A stretch of DNA of 14,752 nucleotides from Spirochaetaceae bacterium (lineage in GTDB: Bacteria > Spirochaetota > Spirochaetia > SZUA-6 > Fen-1364), in contig PMZS01000058.1 of the NCBI GenBank assembly GCA_003170115.1, positions 1 through 14,752 on the forward strand, given 5' to 3'. The position numbers and the translations under genes are program-made. How positions within the stretch are numbered: the stretch's first letter is position 1; each line of letters begins with the position of its first letter. Positions 6,916 to 13,154 of this stretch are shown piece after piece. A model generated the notes under the pieces. That model did no database searches. It worked only from the letters and a program-made list of their open reading frames with translations, and was not told where the DNA came from.

Positions 6916-8619
6916 CTAGTCCGCCTTCCTGGAAATCTGCAACTGCCTGCGCTCCTGGCTTCGCCGTGTCGTTCTGAGCCGTTCCGTGCCGCTGGCGGCC
7001 TTTATTTCCTCGGTCAGGTTCTTCAGCTCAAGACGCATGGCTTTGATCTGGGCCTCCAACTTCTGGCGTTCCCCCTCCAAGTCGTGCTGACGCCGCTCGA
7101 AGGCCTGCTTTGCCTCCCTCGCCCGGTCCTGGTCCTCCGCTTCCTGCACCTCACGGGCGGAGCCCATCAGGACCTGCCCTGACCCCACATACGGGTCGCG
7201 CAGCTTTACGCCGGTGTCCGTGAGGAGGAACTCCCTCACCTGGTTGGAGTGCGCCATTCCGCGGCTCTTGATCACGACGAGCCCCCTTGTCCGCTCCCCG
7301 CCGGATTCGAAGGTCCTCAGATGCAGCCAGGTGTCGATCAGGGAGGAAATGCTGACTTCGCTCCCCTCGTGCTGGACGCCGCCCTTCGGCAGGGTGGTGA
7401 AAAATGCGGTGATTCCGCGGCCTTTCAGGTAATCGATCGTGCGCGTCAGCATTGCCTCGACCTCGTCGCTCAGCCCCTCGCCGACCAGGCTTGTGACGGG
7501 ATCCATGACCACGGTGGAAGGGGAAAACTCCTCCACCCAAAGGTGGAGGTTTGCGAGGTGGTTCTCCAAGCCGTACATCGTCACCCGCTGGCTTCGGAAC
7601 TGCAACAGCCCCCGGGTGGTCCAACGCTTGAGGTCGAAGCCGATCGAGGCCATGTTGCGGAGGAGCTGCTCCGGAGATTCCTCGAAGGAGAGGTAGAGAC
7701 ACTTCTGCCCTCCGCGGCAGACACTATCGGCAAACGCTGCGGCGAAGCTCGTCTTTCCCGTCCCCGCGCTCCCCGACACGAGGATGCTGCTCCCCCGGTA
7801 GTATCCCCGGCCGCCGAGCATGGCATCCAGCCGCCGGATGCCCGTGGAGATGCGCGCCTTGCTCACGGGGTAGCTCAAGCCGAGGGAGCTGATGGGCAGC
7901 ACGCTCAGGCCCTTGTTGTTGATCATCGTCGGATACTCGTTCGTGCGGTGCTTGCTGCCTCGGTACTTGATGACACGGAGCCTCCGCGTGGCGATCTGGT
8001 TCCTTACCCGGTGGTCGAGCTGGATGACGCAGTCGCTCACGTATTCTTCCAGACCGTGACGTGTGAGCGATCTCTCACCTTGCTCTGCGGTGACTATCGT
8101 GGTGACTCCCTTCGCCTTCAGCCATCGGAACATCCTGCGAAGCTCAGCCCGGAGGATGGCTTCGTTCGGAAGGCCGTCGAACAGGCTGTCGATGGTGTCC
8201 AGTACCACGCGCTTGGCCTTGACCTCGTCGATGGCCCCCCCCAGGCGGACGAACAGTCCCTCGAGGTCGTACTCCCCGGTCGCCTGGATCTCGCTCCTTT
8301 CGATTTGGACTTCGTCCATTGCGAGAAGCCCGCGACGGCTCAAGTCCCGCAGATCGATCCCCAGGCTCATGACGTTTGCTGTCAGGTCTCCGATGGGCTC
8401 TTCGAATGAAACGAAAACGCCCGGCTCGCCGAGGTCGAGGATTCCGCGCGCGATGAACTCCATGGCCAGGAGCGTCTTGCCGCAACCGGCTCCCCCGCAC
8501 ACGAGGGTCGCCCGTCCCCGCGGCAGCCCTCCTTCCGTGATTTCGTCGAGCCCCCGGATGCCCGTGGGACACTTGCGAATGCCTTGAAGTTTCACCCTCG
8601 GTGATTGTGCTCTCGGCAT
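6916..8619 (-). CDS. kaiC: KaiC-family double-domain ATPase with C-terminal coiled coil
   Basis: A 567-residue KaiC with two RecA-like domains. CI: Walker A GGAGCGKT (42-49), catalytic Glu pair E73/E74, Walker B RVVLDTIDSL (Asp141). CII: Walker A GSAGTGKT (283-290), Glu pair E313/E314 (LSFEESPEQLLRNM), Walker B VVMDPVTSL (Asp373). The phosphorylation segment EVSISSLIDT aligns with cyanobacterial IST-TDT, placing Ser425/Ser426 at the S431/T432 sites. R-tailed subunit-interface motifs (GGERTRGLVVIKSRGMAHS) are present. After about residue 485 the usual KaiC tail is replaced by about 80 residues of charged coiled coil (REAKQAFERRQHDLEGERQK onward). Start ATG 8619 has GGAG seven bases upstream (complement of 8627-8630). 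It heads the operon with two kaiB genes, a kinase and a regulator. No kaiA is present in the window. Confidence 0.96.
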   Translation of the reverse strand: MPRAQSPRVKLQGIRKCPTGIRGLDEITEGGLPRGRATLVCGGAGCGKTLLAMEFIARGILDLGEPGVFVSFEEPIGDLTANVMSLGIDLRDLSRRGLLAMDEVQIERSEIQATGEYDLEGLFVRLGGAIDEVKAKRVVLDTIDSLFDGLPNEAILRAELRRMFRWLKAKGVTTIVTAEQGERSLTRHGLEEYVSDCVIQLDHRVRNQIATRRLRVIKYRGSKHRTNEYPTMINNKGLSVLPISSLGLSYPVSKARISTGIRRLDAMLGGRGYYRGSSILVSGSAGTGKTSFAAAFADSVCRGGQKCLYLSFEESPEQLLRNMASIGFDLKRWTTRGLLQFRSQRVTMYGLENHLANLHLWVEEFSPSTVVMDPVTSLVGEGLSDEVEAMLTRTIDYLKGRGITAFFTTLPKGGVQHEGSEVSISSLIDTWLHLRTFESGGERTRGLVVIKSRGMAHSNQVREFLLTDTGVKLRDPYVGSGQVLMGSAREVQEAEDQDRAREAKQAFERRQHDLEGERQKLEAQIKAMRLELKNLTEEIKAASGTERLRTTRRSQERRQLQISRKAD

Positions 8620-8674
8620 GGCCTCACTCCGTTTCCGCGACGCGCGCTTCTCTCCGACTCCTGGAACCTGACCA

Positions 8675-8702
8675 ATCCTACCTCATGTGCTTTTGAAGTC
8701 AA
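8675..8702 (-). promoter_or_regulatory. Candidate sigma-70 promoter of the kai operon
   Basis: On the minus strand TTGACT (8702-8697, five of six) is followed after 16 bases by TAGGAT (8680-8675, four of six). The expected start near 8668 leaves a leader of about 49 bases to the kaiC ATG. It sits in the 267-base divergent region shared with the Crp-family gene, for which I find no clear promoter. Confidence 0.5.
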
Positions 8703-8886
8703 GCGCCAGGATGAGCAGAGAGGAAGGTGGCTGCTGGTGCCATAGCGGTTTTTCTACACGCCTGTCGTTTATTTTCTACGCAGTTTTTCATGGATCCCGT
8801 GACTTTTCCTCTTCGGCCCTCTGCGGCAATACTTCATGTGTGGTGATGAATACGTGAGTGCGACAATCAAGACGAGGAGCCCGCCG

Positions 8887-9600
8887 ATGATCCCCGACAG
8901 CCGGCAGAACCATCTGCTCGCCGTCCTTCCGAATAGCGAGTTTGAGCGCCTCCATCTCAACCTGGAACTGGTCCCTCTGCCACTGGGAAAAGCCCTTCAT
9001 GAGTCCGGGGACCAGTTGAACTGCGTGTATTTCCCGACGACCGCCATCGTGTCTCTGCTGTACGAATTGGAGAATGGCGCGTCCGCGGAAATAGCCGTGG
9101 TCGGCAACGAGGGAGTCGTGGGAATCGCCCTCTTCATGGGTGGAGGCGCGATGCTGAACCGGGCCGTGGTGCAGAGTGCAGGTCACGCCTATCGGCTGAA
9201 TGGTCAAGTGCTCAAGCGGGAGTTCACCCGAGCCGCTGCATTGCAGCATTTGCTGCTGCGCTACACCCTGGCTCTTACGGCTCAAATGGCGCAAACCGCC
9301 GTCTGCAATCGGCACCACACGGTGGACCAGCAGCTCTGCCGCTGGCTGCTTCTCAGCCTGGACCGGTTGCGGTCGAACGATCTGGAAATGACCCAGGAGC
9401 TGATCGCCAACATGCTGGGGGTGCGGCGCGAGGGCGTGACTGAGGCTGCAGGGCGCTTGCAGAGTGCGGGGCTGATTCATTACCGCCGTGGCCATATCAG
9501 CGTGCTGGATCGACCAGGCTTGGAAAAGCGGGTATGCGAATGCTACGAGGTCGTGCGGAAGGAGTTCCGCCGTTTGCTCCCTGACCTGACAGCAGTGTGA
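8887..9600 (+). CDS. Crp/Fnr-family transcriptional regulator
   Basis: A 237-residue regulator. The cyclic-nucleotide-binding-type beta barrel occupies about 1-125 (ELVPLPLGKALHESGDQLNC, VYFPTTAIVSLLYELENGAS, EIAVVGNEGVVGIALFMGG); the phosphate-binding signature of true cAMP receptors (RxS) is absent, so it probably senses something else or nothing. The dimer helix contains CNRHHTVDQQLCRWLLLSLDRL, followed by a winged helix with MTQELIANMLGVRREGVTEA as the recognition helix-turn-helix and a C-terminal helix. ATG 8887 is chosen because GAGGAG (8874-8879) lies seven bases upstream; an in-frame ATG at 8836 would add 17 residues without family character. It is divergent to kaiC and could control the Kai operon and/or the small genes downstream, which share a palindrome. 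That link is inference. Confidence 0.9.
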   Translation: MIPDSRQNHLLAVLPNSEFERLHLNLELVPLPLGKALHESGDQLNCVYFPTTAIVSLLYELENGASAEIAVVGNEGVVGIALFMGGGAMLNRAVVQSAGHAYRLNGQVLKREFTRAAALQHLLLRYTLALTAQMAQTAVCNRHHTVDQQLCRWLLLSLDRLRSNDLEMTQELIANMLGVRREGVTEAAGRLQSAGLIHYRRGHISVLDRPGLEKRVCECYEVVRKEFRRLLPDLTAV

Positions 9601-9601
9601 C

Positions 9602-9751
9602 CCGTTTGCGGCGCGGCTGTTCATAAGTGCAAAGACCGTGGAGAACCACCGCTCCAATATCCTCCACAAGCTCGGGCTCAAGACAACCGTCGACCTGGTG
9701 AGATACGCCGCACGCATCGGTCTTATCGACGTGGAAACGTGGAAAGGATAA
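9602..9751 (+). pseudogene. Remnant of a LuxR-type response regulator (C-terminal HTH only)
   Basis: Just after the Crp-family stop, in the +1 frame, an open stretch without a start codon encodes FAARLFISAKTVENHRSNIL followed by HKLGLKTTVDLVRYAARIGLIDVETWKG and stop TAA (9749-9751). This is the second half of a LuxR/FixJ helix-turn-helix plus the C-terminal tail typical of NarL-family response regulators. The receiver domain, linker and first HTH helix are missing. It is not a piece of the intact regulator at 4114-4749, whose matching region reads differently (TVGTYRSRIMSKLGLKNNAD). It is best explained as debris of a deleted regulator whose loss joined the Crp-family gene to this tail. It cannot be translated as it stands except by frameshift from the Crp gene. 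Confidence 0.8.
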
Positions 9752-9806
9752 GAAGCCGCGCCATCTACGCCCTGCGTGCGCTAACGCACAGTATTGAGTC
9801 GGCTTC
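9752..9806. repeat. Nested inverted repeat containing the palindrome
   Basis: GAAGCCG (9752-9758) and CGGCTTC (9800-9806) are perfect 7-base inverted arms about 41 bases apart. They enclose the GTGCG/CGCAC palindrome at 9776-9789. The arrangement lies right after the stop of the LuxR remnant and could fold as a stem with an inner hairpin, acting as a weak terminator. No T-run follows. Confidence 0.4.
9771..9791 (+). promoter_or_regulatory. Palindromic operator-like repeat, copy 1
   Basis: Core GTGCGCTAACGCAC (9776-9789): arms GTGCG and CGCAC around CTAA, flanked by CCTGC and AG. The same 21 bases recur at 10383-10403 with one mismatch. The core ends 35 bases before ATG 9825, the normal place for a regulator site overlapping a promoter. 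Confidence 0.6.
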
Positions 9807-9824
9807 CATGACTATTTTCCTACC

Positions 9825-10331
9825 ATGAAGCGATTCCTGATTCTGGTTCTGCTGGTCGCCGGTGCCTCGGGTGTGTTCGCCATCGGACCACTGGCCGTGG
9901 GAAGTTCGCACGCGGAGAGCGGGTACGACCACATGGACATGGCGGTCGACGTGGTGGTCAGTCCAGGCGGAGACGGAATGATGTGGCTGAACGCCAAATA
10001 CAGCTATCCGCTCATGTTCTCAGAGAGAGACAAGCTCCTGAAACTCGTACAGTCCGTGGCAAAGAAAATCGATATCGCGATTGCCAACAAGAGCTCGATC
10101 GCGTTTGTGCAGGAAGTCGGAAAGTTCTCTACTGACAGCTCAGCGCTCATTACCGTTTCCTTCGAGACCCACGGCTACGAGTCATCCTATACGGTGGTTG
10201 AGATTACGAATGACGGTAACTATGTGATGTTCCTGCTCAACAAGAAGGACACCCAGGATTTTATCGTCGTCCTGGGAAACGCGCACAGCCTTGCCGATGA
10301 CTACCAGAGGCAGGCGACGCTCTTCAAATAG
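9825..10331 (+). CDS. Secreted or periplasmic hypothetical protein
   Basis: A 168-residue protein with a clear Sec signal peptide: positive start MKR, hydrophobic stretch FLILVLLVAGASGVF, and a likely cleavage after VFA (residue 19). The mature part is about 149 residues, has no Cys and no further membrane segment, and shows alternating hydrophobic stretches (MAVDVVVS, SALITVSFETHGYESSYTVVEI, YVMFLLNKKDTQDFIVVLG) that suggest a beta-sheet sandwich, with one Lys-rich helix (LLKLVQSVAKKIDIAIANKS). I do not recognise the family. No good ribosome site precedes ATG 9825. The palindrome copy 1 lies just upstream, and a hairpin (10342-10363) follows the stop, so it looks like a single-gene unit. Confidence 0.75.
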   Translation: MKRFLILVLLVAGASGVFAIGPLAVGSSHAESGYDHMDMAVDVVVSPGGDGMMWLNAKYSYPLMFSERDKLLKLVQSVAKKIDIAIANKSSIAFVQEVGKFSTDSSALITVSFETHGYESSYTVVEITNDGNYVMFLLNKKDTQDFIVVLGNAHSLADDYQRQATLFK

Positions 10332-10341
10332 ATCATTTTCC

Positions 10342-10363
10342 GAGGCCGATTCCCCCCGGCCTC
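10342..10363 (+). terminator. Hairpin after the secreted-protein gene
   Basis: GAGGCCG (10342-10348), 8-base loop, CGGCCTC (10357-10363): a perfect GC-rich 7-bp stem starting 11 bases after the stop codon. No T-run follows, so it would be an imperfect intrinsic terminator. A 12-base palindrome TTGAAATTTCAA (10370-10381) comes next. Confidence 0.45.
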
Positions 10364-10382
10364 CCGCGCTTGAAATTTCAAT

Positions 10383-10403
10383 CCTGCGTGCGCTACCGCA
10401 CAG
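10383..10403 (+). promoter_or_regulatory. Palindromic operator-like repeat, copy 2
   Basis: Core GTGCGCTACCGCAC (10388-10401), identical to copy 1 over 20 of 21 bases including flanks. The core ends 33 bases before ATG 10435, nearly the spacing seen for copy 1. A second small inverted repeat, TGCAC (10407-10411) and GTGCA (10420-10424), follows. Confidence 0.6.
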
Positions 10404-10434
10404 AACTGCACCAGATTTTGTGCAAACCTGAATT

Positions 10435-10662
10435 ATGGTGAGGGCTTCAATCATGAGAGAGACAATGTGGAACGTGGGTGACGGTCTTTCAGAATGCTGG
10501 AGAACTCGCGATCCCCAGACCGTCCGCAGGATGGGTCGGAGAGGCCGGCGTGAGCAGGAAGGACTCATCGTAAAGAATAGAATCCTCTACTGCATCAATC
10601 ATCCAGACTGCGACTGCGCGGGACTTTTTCTCGCCCATTCGCCATCAGCGGTCACCGGGTGA
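10435..10662 (+). CDS. Small ORF, doubtful, possibly co-regulated
   Basis: A 75-codon frame. Nothing in it matches a family I know. The middle is Arg-rich (TVRRMGRRGRREQEG) and the C-terminal half holds three close cysteines (YCINHPDCDCAGLF). The start could be ATG 10435, or ATG 10453 (MRETMWNVGD), which has GAGG nine bases upstream. The main argument for reality is the upstream palindrome at the same spacing as in front of the secreted-protein gene. Against it: small size, biased composition and no strong ribosome site. The stop lies inside an odd palindrome, GTCACCGGGTGAC (10651-10663). No other gene is visible between 10332 and 10739. Confidence 0.35.
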   Translation: MVRASIMRETMWNVGDGLSECWRTRDPQTVRRMGRRGRREQEGLIVKNRILYCINHPDCDCAGLFLAHSPSAVTG

Positions 10663-10739
10663 CTCAGACCTTCGGTCGTGTCTTCTTCCGGGCAGGGTCA
10701 ATATCCGCTTCGGCTCGCGAACGGGGATCTCCGAGGACC

Positions 10740-12176
10740 TCATCCGAGCGCCCGAGCCAGGGGCTTTCCTTCCTTGCCTTTCGATGCCGCGTACCTCTTC
10801 AGCCCCGGAAGGTCGGCCACGCCTTCCTCTGAAAAGGCCCTGTAGGCTGCAATGATCGCGCGGACACCTGAAGACGGTCCATCCGGGTGACTGTAGACTG
10901 AGGTCCCTGCCAGGAACATCCGACCCGCCTTTCCGAGAAGGCGCATGTTCACTCCGATGTTGCCAGGACCGAGGCCCCCCGCGATTGCCAGCGTCATCCC
11001 TTCCGCGCCTTCAAGCCCATGCGCGCCCAGCGTATCAAGGATGGGGCCCTTCTCGGTGTCATCGGGCTTGAGATAGCCTCCCATTGTCGTCAGCTGCATG
11101 AACGCGGCGCCGTAGAGCGCCGCAAGGAGATACGTGACGCGCGGATCGAATCCCCATGTTGCGCAGCCTGTCGACACATTCATTCCCGCGGTATGCGCAT
11201 ACACGGGCACATCATGGCGTTCGATCAACTCCGCCATGAGGGGGAACCCGCCGCCGTAATACGGTGAGAACATGAGAGCGTTCGCCCCCGCATCGAGTGC
11301 CGCGCGTGCATATTCGTGCATGCAGTCCGAGTCGGTCGTGATATGAGGCGCGAACAGGAACCTCCTGCCCTTCGGCGGATCGGATCGGCCGAGGTCGAAC
11401 CCTGCTGATTGCAGATCCTTCACGACCCGGCCCACGTAGCGGGGAACCTCCGAGAGGGGCAGGTGCATGTTCTCGTCGGCCTTCGTGAACCGCGCCCCTG
11501 CAAGGGCGGCCTCCACGACGGAGCGGGAAAACAGCTCGGGGGTGAGACCTGTTTTCGGCTTCACAATCGTCCCGATGATCGGTTCATCGGCAGCCAGCCC
11601 GAGATAGCGGCGGACCCTCGAATGGGGCCAGAGTCGGGCCGGAAAACGTGAAAGGAGCTCCGGGGGGAAAGCAACGTCGACGATCCGTGCGCCCTGGGAG
11701 AATGAGAACGCCGCGAAGGGCTCGCTTGCAATCGCCATCAGGAGCTGGGCAAGAGGCACCTTGCGGTCGGAACGCTTGTCGAAGAAGGCGAGCGGATAGG
11801 CGATCTTCACAAGGCCTGATTCCACCTTTTGGCCGCCATTATGCCCCAGCAGAACCACGTCAGTAGCCCAGCTCATGAACTCGTCGTACCCGGCGGGCTT
11901 CGGCACGGATGCATCCCCTTCCTGGTGCCAGGGCTTCAGCGTCCCGTGCTCCAGGAGCATCTTCGCCGCGGTAACGAGTCCTTCCATGGGCTCGCCCTCA
12001 TGCACTACCTCGAACCAGTAGGTGACCTGCACGGCTGGCCCCCGGAGGTTTTCCCGGCCCCTGTTCAACCCGTCCACCGCCTCACGTGAGCGTTCCGATG
12101 TGCTGGCGGGCTGCAGTCCGATATAGGGATGCGAAGTCCGTTTTCGAAGGCTGTCTCCCGATCCGAGGATGTTCAT
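10740..12176 (-). CDS. RuBisCO-like protein (form IV-type large-subunit homologue)
   Basis: 478 residues, the full length of a RuBisCO large subunit. N-terminal domain about 50-180 (VTYWFEVVHEGEPMEG; LVKIAYPLAFF), then a TIM barrel. Aligned by eye to spinach RuBisCO: GTIVKPKTGL gives Lys206 and Lys208 for K175 and K177. FTKADEN gives Lys232, Asp234 and Glu235 for the carbamylated K201 and metal ligands D203/E204. YAHTAGM gives His328 for H294. Changes: H327 becomes Thr363, S379 becomes Ala399 (AIAGGLG), N123 aligns with Glu152, and loop 6 reads MGGYLK instead of GTVVGK. A metal/carbamate-type enolase-like chemistry is therefore plausible, but carboxylation of ribulose bisphosphate is unlikely. 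Start ATG 12176 has GGAG nine bases upstream. It is the third gene after mtlD-like and manA-like genes, implying a sugar-phosphate substrate. Confidence 0.9.
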   Translation of the reverse strand: MNILGSGDSLRKRTSHPYIGLQPASTSERSREAVDGLNRGRENLRGPAVQVTYWFEVVHEGEPMEGLVTAAKMLLEHGTLKPWHQEGDASVPKPAGYDEFMSWATDVVLLGHNGGQKVESGLVKIAYPLAFFDKRSDRKVPLAQLLMAIASEPFAAFSFSQGARIVDVAFPPELLSRFPARLWPHSRVRRYLGLAADEPIIGTIVKPKTGLTPELFSRSVVEAALAGARFTKADENMHLPLSEVPRYVGRVVKDLQSAGFDLGRSDPPKGRRFLFAPHITTDSDCMHEYARAALDAGANALMFSPYYGGGFPLMAELIERHDVPVYAHTAGMNVSTGCATWGFDPRVTYLLAALYGAAFMQLTTMGGYLKPDDTEKGPILDTLGAHGLEGAEGMTLAIAGGLGPGNIGVNMRLLGKAGRMFLAGTSVYSHPDGPSSGVRAIIAAYRAFSEEGVADLPGLKRYAASKGKEGKPLARALG

Positions 12177-12191
12177 GGATGCATTCTCCTT

Positions 12192-13154
12192 TCACGCGAG
12201 GGACGTGAGGACAATTGTCGCTCTTCCCCCGCCGAGGCGCACCGGCGTGCCGGCCGGAATGACGAAGCTGTCGCCGGAAGCAAGCTCCACCCGGTCACTG
12301 GCCGACTGGAGCATGCATGCCCCCGCAACGAGCGTCCCCGTCGAGCAGCATGGACGGGAAGGCAGATCGATCCCTGACACCAGTCTCACCTCGTCCATTT
12401 CGAAGAACTCGCACGCCACGATCCGGCTCACGCCGTCGGTGATCTCACGAGCGCGGTAGACCCGGGGCCGGGCCTGGAAGTCAATGACCTGCAGGGCTTT
12501 CTCCACGTGAAGCTCCCGCGTGCGTCCCTGCTCATCCACCCGGTTCCAGTCATAGACTCGGTATGTGATGTCGCAGCTTTGCTGGACTTCCAGGAGGAGG
12601 ACTCCGTTTCCCGCCGCGTGGACCGTTCCCGGCGGGACGAACAGGCAATCCCCGGAGGCGGCCCGGGGGGAGCCGAGCAGCGCCTGCGCCTGGCCCCGGC
12701 CGAGAGCGGACCGGAAGGTTTCCGCCGTCGTTCCCGGAACAAGGCCCAGCGAAAACCGGGCGTTCTCCCCGCACGCGATGATGTACCAGGCCTCGGTCTT
12801 GCCCCGGGGGTATCCTTCCATCGCTTGCGCCTGCGCATCGTTCGGGTGGACCTGGACCGAGGCGAGGGCGTTGACGTCGATGAGCTTCACCAGGAGGGGA
12901 AACTCGCCCCGGTACTTCTGGAATGCGTCCTCCCCGAGCAGCGCCCTGCCTTCTTCCTGTACGAGATCCGAGAGGCGTTCACCATGCAGCGCTCCGCCAG
13001 AAACGCGGCACACGCCATTCGGATGCGCCGAGACCTCCCAGGCTTCCGCGACGGGTCCGTCCGGAATCTTCTTGCCCAGCGTGTCGGCCATCGCCCGCCC
13101 CCCCCACGGACGGGACTGGAAGTACGGCTCGGTCTTGAAGGGCGGGATCTTCAT
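12192..13154 (-). CDS. manA: Type I phosphomannose-isomerase family protein (ManA-like)
   Basis: A 320-residue cupin metalloenzyme of the short (Bacillus-type) ManA class, which interconverts mannose-6-phosphate and fructose-6-phosphate. Visible: N-terminal PYFQSRPWGG, AEAWEVSAHPNG, zinc-site motif SVQVHPND (Gln101, His103), GKTEAWYII (Glu121), PPGTVHA (His179), and the active-site segment CDITYRVYDWNR (194-205), then a second cupin (SGDSFVIPAGTPVRLGG). All expected zinc ligands are present, so it should be active. Its ATG overlaps the stop of the mtlD-like gene (ATGA), and the RLP gene starts 15 bases after its stop. Because of this context, its true substrate may be another aldose/ketose phosphate pair instead of mannose-6-phosphate. 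Confidence 0.9.
   Translation of the reverse strand: MKIPPFKTEPYFQSRPWGGRAMADTLGKKIPDGPVAEAWEVSAHPNGVCRVSGGALHGERLSDLVQEEGRALLGEDAFQKYRGEFPLLVKLIDVNALASVQVHPNDAQAQAMEGYPRGKTEAWYIIACGENARFSLGLVPGTTAETFRSALGRGQAQALLGSPRAASGDCLFVPPGTVHAAGNGVLLLEVQQSCDITYRVYDWNRVDEQGRTRELHVEKALQVIDFQARPRVYRAREITDGVSRIVACEFFEMDEVRLVSGIDLPSRPCCSTGTLVAGACMLQSASDRVELASGDSFVIPAGTPVRLGGGRATIVLTSLA

Noticed and set aside
7249..8409. Long plus-strand frame opposite kaiC
   Set aside because: Overlaps the KaiC Walker and phosphosite coding on the other strand. The product is low-complexity with no ribosome site; a shadow frame.
10651..10663. GTCACCGGGTGAC as a terminator hairpin
   Set aside because: The stem would enclose almost no loop, there is no T-run, and it contains the stop of a doubtful ORF; probably chance.
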